Source of the DNA: Methylicorpusculum oleiharenae
GTDB lineage: Bacteria; Pseudomonadota; Gammaproteobacteria; Methylococcales; Methylomonadaceae
Assembly: GCF_009828925.2 (NCBI RefSeq)
Contig: NZ_WUTY02000001.1
Location: 682,001 to 746,000 of the forward strand
Reading direction: 5' to 3'
DNA length: 64,000 nucleotides
Shown: piece by piece, positions 1 through 10,866 of the stretch
Layout of the letters: every line of letters starts with the position of its first letter
How positions within the stretch are numbered: the first letter of the stretch is position 1
Notes under the pieces: model-generated
What the model was told of the DNA's origin: nothing
What the model saw: the letters and a program-made list of their open reading frames with translations, nothing else
Database searches by the model: none
Translations under genes and position numbers: made by a program

Positions 1-407
<407 letters not shown>

Positions 408-408
408 T

Positions 409-572
409 CAGCAATTCCCAATTTGATGACACAAAAGGGTAGGCGTAAACTTTGCGGGAATGTCGGCAGCAGGGATACTGCCGTCAAGCGCCATGGAGGG
501 GTCTACGACGTTCCTTGCAAGGCTTACACCTACCCTCAAGGCCGCATTATCAGTTCAAACTGGGAATTGCTG
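409..572. mobile_element. Repeat family A, copy 1 (MITE-like, with 9-bp target duplication)
   Basis: A 164-bp element is bounded by 18-bp inverted repeats that match at 17 of 18 positions (left arm CAGCAATTCCCAATTTGA). It is flanked by the perfect direct repeat GATCTTAGT at 400-408 and 573-581, the mark of transposition. There is no coding capacity. A second inner pair of inverted arms starts with GGGTAGG. The interior has a hairpin at 464-483 with stem CGGCAG and CCATGG at 491-496. Other copies lie near 1.3, 13.4, 38.8, 46.7 and 50.8 kb. I infer a non-autonomous miniature element mobilised in trans. Confidence 0.88.
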
Positions 573-611
573 GATCTTAGTTCTGAATTAAGATAGCGAA
601 TCAATACCAAT

Positions 612-640
612 TTGACAAATTAAGAGAATGGGGTTAAAAC
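612..640 (+). promoter_or_regulatory. Possible sigma-70 promoter of the P460 cytochrome gene
   Basis: A consensus -35 box TTGACA (612-617) is followed, after 17 bases, by TAAAAC (635-640), which matches four of six -10 positions. Transcription would begin near 647, inside the palindrome that follows. The spacing is ideal but the -10 box is weak, so this is a candidate only. Confidence 0.35.
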
Positions 641-671
641 ACTCAATAGTTTCGAAGCGAAACTATTGAGT
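641..671. promoter_or_regulatory. Perfect 14-bp inverted repeat upstream of the P460 cytochrome gene
   Basis: The arm ACTCAATAGTTTCG (641-654) is repeated exactly in inverted form at 658-671 with only AAG between. The palindrome ends 13 bases before the Shine-Dalgarno sequence GGGAG (685-690) and no T-run follows, so it is not a standard terminator. It could be a dimeric operator overlapping the transcription start or a 5'-leader hairpin. Both readings are inference. Confidence 0.6.
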
Positions 672-697
672 CAATCCACTTGATGGGAGATAACATC

Positions 698-1180
698 ATG
701 AAAAACAGTATTTTGACCCTCATCTCATGCACCTTATTTACTCTTTCAACCGCCGTATCTGCCCAGGAACAAAGCGTCCCATATCCCGAAGGCTACAGAA
801 ACTGGCTACATGCCAAATCCATGCTGATACAACCGGGCCATGCTCTGGAAAATCCATTTCAAGGCATCCACCACGTTTATGCGAACGCATTAGCTGAAAC
901 CGGACTAAAAACAGGCAAGTACGAAGACGGCGCCATACTCGTCTTCGATCTGCTCAATTATCAGGAAAAAGACAAGTCTATTCAGGAAGGCGAAAGAAAA
1001 CTGGTCGGCGTTATGCAAAAGAGTGCCAAAAAATATGCCGCAACCGGAGGCTGGGGATTTGAAGGTTTCTCCGGTGACAGCAAAACAGAACGTCTCGTTA
1101 AAGATGGCGGCGCGTCATGCTTTGCTTGCCACACCTCAGAAAAAGACAAGGACTATGTCTTTTCCGAATATCGAAAATAA
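698..1180 (+). CDS. Cytochrome P460-family monohaem c-type cytochrome
   Basis: A 160-residue secreted protein. I chose the ATG at 698 because GGGAG lies 7 bases upstream and a clean signal peptide follows (residues 1-22, cut after VSA). The single haem site CFACH is at 141-145, close to the C-terminus as in cytochrome P460. The mature region carries the family's YPEGYRNW opening and a TGKYEDG segment with Lys71 and Lys74, either of which could be the lysine that cross-links to haem in true P460. The family also includes cytochrome c'-beta, which lacks the cross-link and binds NO, and the sequence alone does not separate the two. In ammonia oxidisers and methanotrophs these proteins oxidise hydroxylamine or handle NO in the periplasm. 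It appears monocistronic, behind a large palindrome and ahead of a hairpin terminator. Confidence 0.85.
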   Translation: MKNSILTLISCTLFTLSTAVSAQEQSVPYPEGYRNWLHAKSMLIQPGHALENPFQGIHHVYANALAETGLKTGKYEDGAILVFDLLNYQEKDKSIQEGERKLVGVMQKSAKKYAATGGWGFEGFSGDSKTERLVKDGGASCFACHTSEKDKDYVFSEYRK

Positions 1181-1206
1181 CGGATTAAATTTAATTATCA
1201 AGCGTT

Positions 1207-1262
1207 TGACAAGCCGTTCTTGCTAAGCCCCCCTCAAGGCTTGAGCGGCTTGTCACCTTTCT
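1207..1262 (+). terminator. Probable terminator of the P460 cytochrome gene
   Basis: The arms TGACAAGCCG (1207-1216) and CGGCTTGTCA (1246-1255) pair perfectly over 10 bp, with a smaller AAGCC/GGCTT stem inside. The following T-stretch is short (CCTTTCT). It sits 26 bases after the stop codon. The weak U-tract lowers confidence. Confidence 0.5.
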
Positions 1263-1302
1263 AATGGCCTCGAAAGTCAGCAAGCATCTTTTCCAATCGT
1301 AA

Positions 1303-1999
1303 CAGCAATTCCCAATTTGACACTAAAGAAGGGTAAGGTGACAGGGTAAACGCATTAAAATAATTAATATATCAATATGTTACCGGTTACTTAGAACGAA
1401 TAGTCCATTTGGTTTAACTTGTGATGCCTCTCCCTGGGGCCCGTTAGGCCGCGCCGAGCACTGGCTATTTTGCAGAGAACAGCCCGCTAGGGGAGCGGCA
1501 GGGATGCCGCTCGTTTTCGGAGGGCTAGGGATAGCCCATCCGAAAACCCTCGGCAAAATCGTCAGCGCGCAGGATGCAGCGGCCTTCGGGTGTCTTTTCT
1601 TTTGGATACTTTTCTTTGGACAAGCAAAGACAAAATCGACGTGAACGATTTTGAACAGCTTTAGCTGGCCCGAAGGGCGAAACCCAAGGATGGGTTTCGT
1701 AGTAGTATCGCGGTTGTCGGTCCGCGAACCGATTCCACATAAACATCGCGATAGCGACACATAGCCTTTTTTAGGTTTCAAATCAACCGAGTCTTATAGT
1801 AAATCCGGAAAAAGGAATATTTTAACTATCTGATTTTCTATAGTGTTTTAATGCGTTTGCCCTGGGTAAGGTGAGTTTGGCGAGGATGTCGATAGCAGGA
1901 TTGCTATCGTCAAGTCCCCCATGGAAGGTTTCACGGCGTGCCTCGCCAGACTTGCCTTGCCCCTAAACGACGCTAAAATGCTCCAACCGGGTGGTACTG
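1303..1999. mobile_element. Repeat family A, copy 2, split by insertion of element F
   Basis: The left end CAGCAATTCCCAATTTGA (1303-1320) is identical to copy 1. The right end at 1982-1999 matches the family end at about 12 of 18 positions, so this is an older, diverged copy. Its interior is interrupted at 1332-1874 by element F together with F's target duplication. The hairpin at 1890-1909 has arms CGATAGC/GCTATCG where other copies have CGGCAGC/GCTGCCG, so two base pairs have changed on both sides. CCATGG lies at 1919-1924. No target duplication is recognisable around copy A2 itself. Confidence 0.75.
1342..1864. mobile_element. Element F: 523-bp non-autonomous transposable element with 10-bp target duplication
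   Basis: The ends are 19-bp inverted repeats with one mismatch: CAGGGTAAACGCATTAAAA at 1342-1360 and its complement at 1846-1864. The direct repeat GGTAAGGTGA flanks both sides perfectly (1332-1341 and 1865-1874). Open frames inside look non-coding, so this is a deletion derivative or MITE. It holds two strong hairpins with GGGA loops, at 1493-1512 (stem GAGCGGCA) and 1513-1547 (outer stem GTTTTCGGA, inner stem GGGCTA). A pyrimidine-rich tract near 1595-1640 resembles intergenic repeats common in gammaproteobacteria. A 10-bp duplication would suit an IS4-type transposase, which is inference. Confidence 0.85.
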
Positions 2000-2234
2000 A
2001 AACCATCAGAATCTGTTAGAGTATTAATCAGTGAACGGAGCTTGCCCTCACTAGTTAGCGACAAGAAAATCAACGAATTCGTAAAGTTTATTCGATTAAT
2101 AAATCATTTCTCACCACTAAGATCGGCCTTATTGGATAATTAACATTGTTTTTCTGGCTAAATGCTTGCTTCTTTCCCAACCCGATTCGATCAGGATCAA
2201 ATAAATTTCTGTTTAATTCAAACGTGGAGGAAAA

Positions 2235-2834
2235 ATGAAACTGCGTGAGAACTTTTCCAATTTGGAATATGCCGGAACCGATTGGCGCAGACTGCTGTTT
2301 CGGGGAATTGTCATGTTAATTGCCGGAACTCTTTTGGTATTCTCCACCTTATTTAAACCTGATGTAATAATCATGCAGATACGGGATTTCTCCTGGCTGC
2401 CTGTTTGTGGCGTAGTTATTTTTATTGTCGGTTGCCTGGAATGTTTCGATGCGGCTATTACTAAGGATTTGAGAAGTTTTTTTCTAAACCTGCAAAACGG
2501 TGTTTTGGATGTCGTGGTTTCCGGCTTGATCATATTCAGCATCGGAGACGACCCCATCAGACTGAGTCTTTTGATTGCAGCATTTTTAATGATCAAAGGG
2601 ATTTTTCGACTGACTCTGGCCTATGCCACACAGTTACCTAATGTGGTATCGACATCGGTAGGTGCCGGAGTATCTATTTTCCTCGGTCTGCTTATCTGGC
2701 TGGAGTGGCCGTCATCCGCCGTCTGGTTTCTTGCCTTATGCCTTAGCGCCGAAATCGGGTTGCGAGGATGGGCGGGCATAATGTTTGCCTATTGGGTTAA
2801 AGCCCACAATAACCAAGAGCCCGTGAACTCCTGA
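2235..2834 (+). CDS. HdeD/DUF308-family integral membrane protein
   Basis: A 199-residue inner-membrane protein with a strong ribosome-binding site (GGAGG, 2226-2230). About six hydrophobic segments are arranged as repeated helical pairs, the pattern of the HdeD/DUF308 family. One segment begins near residue 24 (LFRGIVMLIAGTLLVF) and the last is near residues 160-185. HdeD of E. coli is linked to acid resistance at high cell density, but the wider family has no defined biochemical role and I assign none here. The gene stands alone, between the nested repeats upstream and the convergent gatB downstream. Family placement is by hydrophobic pattern and length rather than a specific motif. Confidence 0.65.
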   Translation: MKLRENFSNLEYAGTDWRRLLFRGIVMLIAGTLLVFSTLFKPDVIIMQIRDFSWLPVCGVVIFIVGCLECFDAAITKDLRSFFLNLQNGVLDVVVSGLIIFSIGDDPIRLSLLIAAFLMIKGIFRLTLAYATQLPNVVSTSVGAGVSIFLGLLIWLEWPSSAVWFLALCLSAEIGLRGWAGIMFAYWVKAHNNQEPVNS

Positions 2835-2932
2835 TCGTTAGCGGTTATTATTCAGTGTAGAGTTGGGGCAGGCCCTACGAGCTAACCCAACCTAACCGAC
2901 TAATACAAAATGATTACCGGCAAAAAGACAAG

Positions 2933-4375
2933 CTAACCCTTTAACTTCGCCATCAGCATCTTATTGACTTCGGCAGGATTAGCCTTACCCTGGGTCTCCT
3001 TCATCACCTGTCCGACGAAAAACCCAAACACCTTATCTTTACCGCTGCGGAATTGTTCGACCTGACCCTGGTTATTGGCAATGATAGTATCGATGATAGC
3101 TTCGATCGCCCCCATGTCGGTGATTTGCACCAGACCATCCTGCTCGATGATGTCATCGGCTGTGGCAGTGCCGTTCCACAATTTATCGAATACCTGTTTG
3201 GCGATTTTGCCTGAAATGGTGTTGTCGGCAATGCGTTTGATCAGACCGGACAAGCGCTCAGGGCTGACCGGGCAATGACTGATATCCAAACCGGCTTTGT
3301 TGAGCGCACCCAGCACATCGCCGGTCATCCAGTTGGTAGCCAGTTTGGCTTGTCCACCTGATTGCTGAACCACTTGTTCGTAAAAATCGGCTAACTCGCG
3401 CGATGAAGTCAACGTAGTTGCGCTTTCATCATCCTGGGCGTATTGCTCGATAAAACGCTGCTTTTTAGCGCCCGGCAATTCCGGCAGAGTGGCTTTGATT
3501 TGTGTTTTTAATGCTTCGGAAATAGACACCGGCAGTAAGTCGGGGTCCGGAAAATAACGGTAATCGTTGGCTTCTTCCTTGCTGCGCATGGACCGCGTTT
3601 CATCTTTATTGGCATCGTATAGCCGGGTTTCCTGGACGACTCTACCGCCCATCTCAATCAAATCAATCTGCCTTTCAATTTCATGGTTGATGGCTTTTTC
3701 GACAAATTTAAACGAGTTGATATTTTTGATTTCGGCACGGGTTCCGAATTCACTTTGACCTTTTGGTCTTACCGAGACATTGGCATCGCAGCGGAAAGAG
3801 CCTTCCTGCATGTTACCGTCGCAAATTTCCAGATAACGCACCAATTCATGCAATTGACGCATATAAGCCACAGCCTCTTTGGCTGAGCGCATGTCCGGCT
3901 CTGAAACGATTTCCAGCAGCGGTGTGCCGGCTCGATTTAAATCGATTCCGGTCAAACCATGAAAATCCTCATGCAGCGATTTACCGGCATCTTCTTCCAA
4001 ATGTGCACGGGTTACCCCAATGCGTTTTTTGACACCGTCGACTTCTATATCCAGATAGCCCTTGCCGACGATAGGCAGTTCGAACTGACTGATCTGATAG
4101 CCTTTGGGCAAATCCGGGTAAAAATAATTTTTCCGCGCGAAAACCGAATAAGGCGCAATCTCGGCTTCAATGGCCAGACCGAATTTAACGGCCATCCTGA
4201 CCGCTTCTTCATTTAAAACCGGCAGCACACCGGGCAAGCCCAAATCAACGGCACAAGCTTGAACATTGGGCTCGGCGCCATAAGCGATGGGTGCTCCTGA
4301 AAAAATTTTGGATTGAGTTGCCAACTGGGTATGAATTTCCAGACCGATCACAACTTCCCATTTTTGATTGTCCAT
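2933..4375 (-). CDS. gatB: Aspartyl/glutamyl-tRNA amidotransferase subunit B
   Basis: GatB binds misacylated Asp-tRNA(Asn) or Glu-tRNA(Gln) and activates the side-chain carboxylate with ATP, using ammonia channelled from GatA. The 480-residue length is normal. The start [18 protein letters not shown] is the family's signature N-terminus, followed by the cradle domain (about 1-290, with [22 protein letters not shown]) and the helical plus YqeY-like tail that contacts the tRNA elbow. It is the last gene of gatC-gatA-gatB on the minus strand, only 9 bases after gatA, so it is very probably co-translated with it. Nothing unusual was seen. Confidence 0.97.
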   Translation of the reverse strand: MDNQKWEVVIGLEIHTQLATQSKIFSGAPIAYGAEPNVQACAVDLGLPGVLPVLNEEAVRMAVKFGLAIEAEIAPYSVFARKNYFYPDLPKGYQISQFELPIVGKGYLDIEVDGVKKRIGVTRAHLEEDAGKSLHEDFHGLTGIDLNRAGTPLLEIVSEPDMRSAKEAVAYMRQLHELVRYLEICDGNMQEGSFRCDANVSVRPKGQSEFGTRAEIKNINSFKFVEKAINHEIERQIDLIEMGGRVVQETRLYDANKDETRSMRSKEEANDYRYFPDPDLLPVSISEALKTQIKATLPELPGAKKQRFIEQYAQDDESATTLTSSRELADFYEQVVQQSGGQAKLATNWMTGDVLGALNKAGLDISHCPVSPERLSGLIKRIADNTISGKIAKQVFDKLWNGTATADDIIEQDGLVQITDMGAIEAIIDTIIANNQGQVEQFRSGKDKVFGFFVGQVMKETQGKANPAEVNKMLMAKLKG

Positions 4376-4384
4376 GTGTTCTCC

Positions 4385-5836
4385 TTACTCAAAACCTTTA
4401 GGGGACCGCTGATGCCAATCGGTGACTTGCTGATAGTGATGCGCCACATTCAGCAAGCGATCCTCAGCGAAATACTGACCGATAATTTGCAAACCTACCG
4501 GCATCGCATTTAAAAACCCGGCCGGAATAGAAATGGCGGGAAGACCGGCCAAATTGATAGCAATGGTGTAAATGTCAGACAAATACATCTGAATCGGATC
4601 GCCGGTTTTTTCGCCCAGGCCAAACGCGGTAGACGGGGTAACCGGCCCCATGATGACATCGACTTCTGAAAAGGCCTTCTTAAAATCCTCGCTAATAAGC
4701 CGTCGCACCTTTTGGGCTTTTAGATAATAAGCGTCGTAATAACCGGCTGATAACGCATAAGTGCCTATCAAAATCCGCCGTTTTACTTCCTTGCCAAAGG
4801 CTTCGCCCCGTGATCGGGTGTAAAGATCGGTCAGGTCTGCCGGATTTTCACAGCGATAACCGAATCTGACCCCGTCAAAACGGGATAAATTAGCCGAACA
4901 CTCTGCTGGCGCAATGATGTAATAAGCCGGAATCGCATATTTCAGGTTGGGCATGGACACTTCTTTGACGGTTGCCCCAAGCCGACGGTATTCATCAACG
5001 GCAGCTTCGATAATTGCCGCAATCCCGGTATCAAGGCCTTCGCCAAAAAATTCCTTGGGCAAGCCGATGGTCAGTCCGTCCAGTTTCTGATTAATACTTG
5101 CCAGGTAATCCGGTACCGGCTTATCAACGCTGGTGGAATCTTTTTCATCAAATCCGGCCATGGTTTGCAACAAAATGGCCGCATCTTCAGCGGTTCTGGT
5201 CATAGGGCCGCCCTGATCCAGACTGGAGGCATAGGCGATCATGCCATAGCGAGACACCCGGCCATAGGTTGGTTTCAATCCGGTAATCCCGCACAATGCA
5301 GCGGGTTGCCGGATCGAACCGCCAGTATCGGTACCTGTTACGCCAGGGACCAGACGAGCGGCGACAGCAGCGGCAGAGCCACCCGATGAACCACCCGGCA
5401 CTGTCTTGGTATCCCAGGGATTAAGGACAGGACCGTAATAACTTGTTTCATTGGAAGAACCCATCGCAAACTCATCCATGTTTAATTTGCCCAGCATCAC
5501 TGCCCCGGCATCATTGAATTTGGTTACGACGGTTGCATCATAGGGGGCAATAAAGTTATCCAGCATTTTTGAACCGCAACTGGTTTTAATCCCATCCGTG
5601 CAAAATATGTCTTTTTGCGCAATGGGTATACCTGTCAGCAAACCGGAGGAACCTTCCGCCAACCTTTTATCAGCCGCTTCCGCTTGAGCCAAAGCTTGAT
5701 CCGGAGTTACCGTGACAAACGCATTGAGATTTTGGTGTTGGGTAATTCTGTCAAGAAAAATCCGGGTCAGTTCGACACTCGAAAATTCGCCGCTGCGTAA
5801 CCCTCTAGCCAGTTCGGCGATGGTTTTATTATGCAT
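4385..5836 (-). CDS. gatA: Aspartyl/glutamyl-tRNA amidotransferase subunit A
   Basis: GatA is the amidase subunit that releases ammonia from glutamine for the GatCAB complex. The amidase-signature triad is complete: a lysine in IPIAQKDIF (about residue 75), the cis-serine in the [10 protein letters not shown] loop (about 150) and the nucleophilic serine in DTGGSIRQP (about 174). This is the Lys-Ser-Ser spacing of the family. I prefer the ATG at 5836; a TTG two codons upstream is also in frame. At 483 residues it has the usual length. Unusually, a 174-base gap separates it from gatC upstream, while gatB follows after 9 bases. Confidence 0.97.
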   Translation of the reverse strand: MHNKTIAELARGLRSGEFSSVELTRIFLDRITQHQNLNAFVTVTPDQALAQAEAADKRLAEGSSGLLTGIPIAQKDIFCTDGIKTSCGSKMLDNFIAPYDATVVTKFNDAGAVMLGKLNMDEFAMGSSNETSYYGPVLNPWDTKTVPGGSSGGSAAAVAARLVPGVTGTDTGGSIRQPAALCGITGLKPTYGRVSRYGMIAYASSLDQGGPMTRTAEDAAILLQTMAGFDEKDSTSVDKPVPDYLASINQKLDGLTIGLPKEFFGEGLDTGIAAIIEAAVDEYRRLGATVKEVSMPNLKYAIPAYYIIAPAECSANLSRFDGVRFGYRCENPADLTDLYTRSRGEAFGKEVKRRILIGTYALSAGYYDAYYLKAQKVRRLISEDFKKAFSEVDVIMGPVTPSTAFGLGEKTGDPIQMYLSDIYTIAINLAGLPAISIPAGFLNAMPVGLQIIGQYFAEDRLLNVAHHYQQVTDWHQRSPKGFE

Positions 5837-6010
5837 GGTCAATATAATCTCGGTTATTTTTGATTGATTTTGTAACTGTTCAGCGTAAAGGTTTCATTAT
5901 CCTTTCTATAAGGATAGAGACAGCTTACGCGTTGAATGCAAGTTAGATTGTATTTGAAATGGATATAAAGAGTCCCGTCTGCACTACTTCGGACAACACT
6001 TTTAATCCTC

Positions 6011-6298
6011 TTATTCAATGACTTTGGGAACCAGGTAAAGACCTTCCTCAACCTGAGGCGCAATGGCCTGAAACTTTTCCCGTTGATTTTGTTCGGTCAC
6101 TTTATCAGGTCGCAAACGTTGTGATTGATCCATTGGGTGCGCCATGGGGAGTACTTCACAGGTATCAAGCGTACCCATTTGCACCATCAAATCCAGAATA
6201 CCGGATAGATCCTGGGCATAGTTGCCTTCATCTTGAGGGTTAATCCCCAAACGCGCCAAATGCGCGATTTTTTTTACATCATCAGCCGTTAACGACAC
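6011..6298 (-). CDS. gatC: Aspartyl/glutamyl-tRNA amidotransferase subunit C
   Basis: GatC is the small linker that wraps around the GatA-GatB interface. The protein begins MSLTADDVKKIAHLARLGI, the typical GatC opening, when read from the GTG at 6298. GGAG lies 8 bases before that GTG. A longer reading from 6328 has no ribosome-binding site and adds an atypical N-terminus. The C-terminal half carries the conserved MAHPMDQSQRLRPDKV segment. At 95 residues it has the standard size. It is the first gene of the gat group and is divergent from mreB, with about 110 bases between them for both promoters. Confidence 0.93.
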   Translation of the reverse strand: MSLTADDVKKIAHLARLGINPQDEGNYAQDLSGILDLMVQMGTLDTCEVLPMAHPMDQSQRLRPDKVTEQNQREKFQAIAPQVEEGLYLVPKVIE

Positions 6299-6371
6299 TT
6301 TACTTACTCCATTAACATTTAATAGCAATATGATACTTTATATCTTGCTCAAATACCCGCATGATTGATAA

Positions 6372-7451
<1,080 letters not shown>

Positions 7452-7620
7452 CCGGCATCCCGGCAATCAAATAAAAGCAGCGTTACTGATCAAAATCCGG
7501 CTTACTTTTATCCTCGCTCCGGAAGATAGCAGAGCGGAAAAAATCTAGTTGCCGGATTTTGAAATAAAAATTCTGTTATACGTTTTTCTATAAAATAATT
7601 GAAGCGGACCTAGGTCTTGC

Positions 7621-8538
7621 TTGTTGTCCTGTTTTTGCTCCCAGAGGCATTTCGCTATCAACCCACTATTTGCCACCGGCCCATCGCTTAACACACGCCT
7701 GCTGGTCGCGGTATTGTTATCCTTGACGCTCTTGATTACAGAGCACAGAGGAACGCGGCTTGAGAGCGCTCGTGCCGCTCTGTCAGTCCTAGTGTACCCT
7801 ATCCACAATTTGGTAGACGCGCCTATCCATCTGGTTTCTTCGACAGTTGAAACCGTGATGAACATGCACAAGTTAAAAGAAGAGAACGAAAAGCTCAAAC
7901 AGGACGAGTTGATTTATAAAACTCAGCTATTGAAATTTGCCGCACTGGAACGTGAAAATATCCGTTTGCGCGCTTTACTCGAAAAATCTTTCAAGTTGGG
8001 TGAACAGGTATTGGTAGCCGAACTGCTCTCGGTCAATCTGGCACCCTACGAACATGTGGTGCTGGTTAATAAAGGCTCACGCTTCGGTGTCCATCCGGAA
8101 CAACCGGTGCTTGATGCCTATGGTGTTGTCGGACAAATCATACGGGCTTTACCCTTTAGCTCTGAAGTCATGCTTATCACTGATCCTAGCCATGCCATAC
8201 CGGTTCAAGTCAACCGGAACGGCCTGCGAACCATTGCTGTGGGCAGCGGTCAGATCAACCGCATCAAACTGCCTTTTTTACCCAACAATTCGGATATCAA
8301 AAAAGGCGACTTACTGATAACGTCAGGATTGGGCGGAGCTTTTCCTCAAGGCTATCCGGTAGCTGTAGTTGACGAAATCAATTATCAACCCAATAAACCT
8401 TTTGCAGAAATTTTTGCAACCCCTAAGGCGCAACTCAACAAAAGCCGTGAATTACTGATTGTATGGAGCAACAGAGAACCTGTGCCCTTATTCAGCCAGG
8501 AAACGCCCGAAATAAGTATCGAGTCGAACCATGAATAA
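7621..8538 (+). CDS. mreC: Rod-shape determining protein MreC
   Basis: MreC is a bitopic inner-membrane protein that connects MreB filaments to PBP2 and RodA from the periplasm. A short cytoplasmic stretch leads into one transmembrane helix (RLLVAVLLSLTLLI, about residues 28-42). A dimerising coiled coil follows (about 80-120, NMHKLKEENEKLKQDELIYK region), then the beta-barrel domain with ITDPSHAIPVQVNRNG and ITSGLGGAFPQGYPV. There is no in-frame ATG upstream of the anchor. The possible starts are TTG at 7621 or 7624, both with a poor ribosome-binding site, so the exact start is uncertain and expression may be low. It overlaps mreD by 8 bases. Confidence 0.93.
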   Translation: MLSCFCSQRHFAINPLFATGPSLNTRLLVAVLLSLTLLITEHRGTRLESARAALSVLVYPIHNLVDAPIHLVSSTVETVMNMHKLKEENEKLKQDELIYKTQLLKFAALERENIRLRALLEKSFKLGEQVLVAELLSVNLAPYEHVVLVNKGSRFGVHPEQPVLDAYGVVGQIIRALPFSSEVMLITDPSHAIPVQVNRNGLRTIAVGSGQINRIKLPFLPNNSDIKKGDLLITSGLGGAFPQGYPVAVVDEINYQPNKPFAEIFATPKAQLNKSRELLIVWSNREPVPLFSQETPEISIESNHE

Positions 8539-9013
8539 CCCATCCAGCCTGCTCAGGCTCGTCCTCTCCATTATTCTCGCCATGTGCCTTAGAATTGCGC
8601 CGTGGCAGGAACCCTTAACGGCCTATAATCCTGACTGGATATTACTGACCGTCATTTATTGGTCTTTAGCCTCGCCTGAACGGCGCGGCATTTTTACAGG
8701 ACTGACGGTTGGCATCCTCACCGATATATTGACAGGGCGAATGCTGGGATTACATGCACTGACTTATTCCCTGGCTGCTTTTTTCAGCCTTAAACTGCAC
8801 AAACGGTTGCGTCAATACCCTCTGCCGCAGCAAGGTTTGTTTATTATGCTATGCCTGTTCTGTTCACAATTTCTGACATTTTGGCTGGAAAATCTGCATG
8901 CACCGCTCAGATTTCAGGCATCATTCTGGCTGCCAGTGTTAACAGGAACCGTTTGCTGGCCATTGGTTTACTCCTTTCTTCGGGTAGTTAGACTCCATAA
9001 TCGCTCCCGATAA
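8531..9013 (+). CDS. mreD: Rod-shape determining protein MreD
   Basis: A 160-residue, highly hydrophobic inner-membrane protein with about five transmembrane segments. It is of normal length for MreD and sits in the invariant position between mreC and the gene for PBP2. Recognisable features are the N-terminal VLSIILAMCLRIAP helix, the PDWILLTVIYWSLASPERRG segment and the GILTDILTGRMLGLHAL motif, which are typical of the family. MreD is a conserved partner of MreC and PBP2 in the elongasome. It overlaps mreC by 8 bases and is followed after 5 bases by mrdA, indicating tight translational coupling. Confidence 0.93.
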   Translation: MNNPSSLLRLVLSIILAMCLRIAPWQEPLTAYNPDWILLTVIYWSLASPERRGIFTGLTVGILTDILTGRMLGLHALTYSLAAFFSLKLHKRLRQYPLPQQGLFIMLCLFCSQFLTFWLENLHAPLRFQASFWLPVLTGTVCWPLVYSFLRVVRLHNRSR

Positions 9014-9018
9014 GCGCC

Positions 9019-10866
9019 ATGTCGAGATCGCACACCATAAAAAACACCCATGAAGAAAATCGCATTTTTGTCCGCCGGGCGGCAATTGCGCTAATTTTTA
9101 TCGGCTTGTTAAGTACAGGACTCATTGTCAGATTAATCTATCTGCAAATCATCGGTCACGATCATTACTCGACACTGGCTAATAACAACCACATCAAGAT
9201 AGCGCCGCTCCCCCCCACTCGCGGCATTATTTTCGATAGAAAAGGAAGAGTGCTTGCCGAGAACACACCTACATTCAGTCTGGAATTGATTCCCGAACAA
9301 ATTAAAGACATGGATGACACGCTTGCCCGCCTTCAAAAGCTGCTTGAAATTCCGGATGAAAAGATTGAGCTTTACCAGAAACTCAGAAAACGTGAAAAGC
9401 GCTTCACCAGCATCCCTTTATTGCTGCGCATGTCCGAAGAGGAAATAGCCCGATTTGCAACTGTCAGACCTTATTTTCCCGGCGTTGATATTCAAGCGCG
9501 GCTGGTCAGAAACTACCCTTACGATGTCTTGACATCTCATGTAATTGGTTATGTCGGCCGAATTAACGAAGAAGAACTGAAAAACTTACCCGCATCGGAA
9601 TACCGTGGCAGTCACCATATCGGTAAAGCAGGTATTGAACTGGCCTACGAAACAGCCTTGCATGGCAAATCAGGCTATGCAGAAATAGAAACCAACGCCC
9701 AATCCCGGCCTATCAGCACGATCAACACAATCGATCCGATAGCCGGGTCCAATCTGTACTTAAGCCTGGATATTGATTTACAAAAAACGGCTTATGATGC
9801 ACTGGATATCTACAACGGCGCAGTGGTTGCGATCGAAATTAAAACCGGCGGTGTTCTTGTCTTTGCCAGCCGTCCCGGATTCGATCCCAACCCCTTTGTC
9901 TACGGCATTGACAGCAACAGCTATAACGAACTGCAAACCTCAGATGCAAGGCCCATGTTCAACCGGGCACTGCGAGGACAATATCCTCCAGGATCAACCA
10001 TTAAGCCTTTTATGGCACTGGCCGGCCTGGAATACCAGGCTATCACACCGACACAAAGAAAGTTCTGCCCTGGCTACTTTCAATTACCGAATGTCAAGCA
10101 TAAATACCGAGACTGGAAAAAAGGCGGGCATGGCACGATAGATATGAACGCCGCAATTGTTCAATCCTGCGACGTTTATTTTTATGAACTTGCGTTGGCC
10201 CTGAGCATAGACAAGATTCATTCGTTTCTGACTGAATTTGGTTTTGGTGAATTGTCCGGCATCGATCTGGTCGGTGAAAAACCCGGCCTGCTCCCTTCCA
10301 AAAAATGGAAACGCAAAGCTCGGAATCAATCCTGGTACCCCGGCGAAACGGTCATCACCGGAATAGGACAAGGCTACACACAATTTACACCGTTGCAGCT
10401 GGCCAGAGGAACGGCAACGCTTGCCAACAAAGGCAATGTCGTCAATCCTCATTTAGTTGAACATTTGGTGACAAACGGTATTACTTCGCTGCCGACCGCT
10501 CCTAAGCCAAAAATGCTCCCGCTCAAACCGCAAAATGTTGACACGGTAACATCAGCCATGATCAGTGTTGTGCATGGAGCCCGAGGCACAGCCAAAGTTA
10601 TTAGCCGAGGCATAGATTATCAAATTGCCGGAAAAACCGGGACCGCTCAGGTTTTTACCGTTAAACAGGACGCCAAATACAATGAAAATCAAATCGACTT
10701 TAAACTACGCGACCACGCCTTGTTTATATCGTTTGCACCGGCACACGACCCGCAGATTGCTGTCGCCGTTGTTGTCGAAAATGGCGGTCATGGGGGCACC
10801 GTTGCGGCCCCCATTGCAGGACAAGTGATTCGTCAGTATTTGAAGGACAAAGCCAATGAAAACTGA
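9019..10866 (+). CDS. mrdA: Penicillin-binding protein 2, transpeptidase of the elongasome
   Basis: PBP2 cross-links new peptidoglycan during lateral growth in partnership with RodA. The 615-residue protein has one N-terminal membrane anchor (about 20-42), the PBP dimerisation/pedestal region starting with PPTRGIIFDRKG (about 65-76), and the transpeptidase domain. The catalytic SxxK is STIK at 326-329 (PPGSTIKPF). The second motif is SCD and the third is KTG in AGKTGTAQVF near 541. Length is standard. It overlaps rodA by 11 bases, the usual arrangement for this pair. Beta-lactams of the mecillinam type target this family. Confidence 0.97.
   Translation: MSRSHTIKNTHEENRIFVRRAAIALIFIGLLSTGLIVRLIYLQIIGHDHYSTLANNNHIKIAPLPPTRGIIFDRKGRVLAENTPTFSLELIPEQIKDMDDTLARLQKLLEIPDEKIELYQKLRKREKRFTSIPLLLRMSEEEIARFATVRPYFPGVDIQARLVRNYPYDVLTSHVIGYVGRINEEELKNLPASEYRGSHHIGKAGIELAYETALHGKSGYAEIETNAQSRPISTINTIDPIAGSNLYLSLDIDLQKTAYDALDIYNGAVVAIEIKTGGVLVFASRPGFDPNPFVYGIDSNSYNELQTSDARPMFNRALRGQYPPGSTIKPFMALAGLEYQAITPTQRKFCPGYFQLPNVKHKYRDWKKGGHGTIDMNAAIVQSCDVYFYELALALSIDKIHSFLTEFGFGELSGIDLVGEKPGLLPSKKWKRKARNQSWYPGETVITGIGQGYTQFTPLQLARGTATLANKGNVVNPHLVEHLVTNGITSLPTAPKPKMLPLKPQNVDTVTSAMISVVHGARGTAKVISRGIDYQIAGKTGTAQVFTVKQDAKYNENQIDFKLRDHALFISFAPAHDPQIAVAVVVENGGHGGTVAAPIAGQVIRQYLKDKANEN

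Noticed and set aside
1380-1781. Minus-strand open frame of 133 codons inside element F
   Set aside because: It spans hairpins and low-complexity repeat sequence, has no ribosome-binding site and no resemblance to a transposase.
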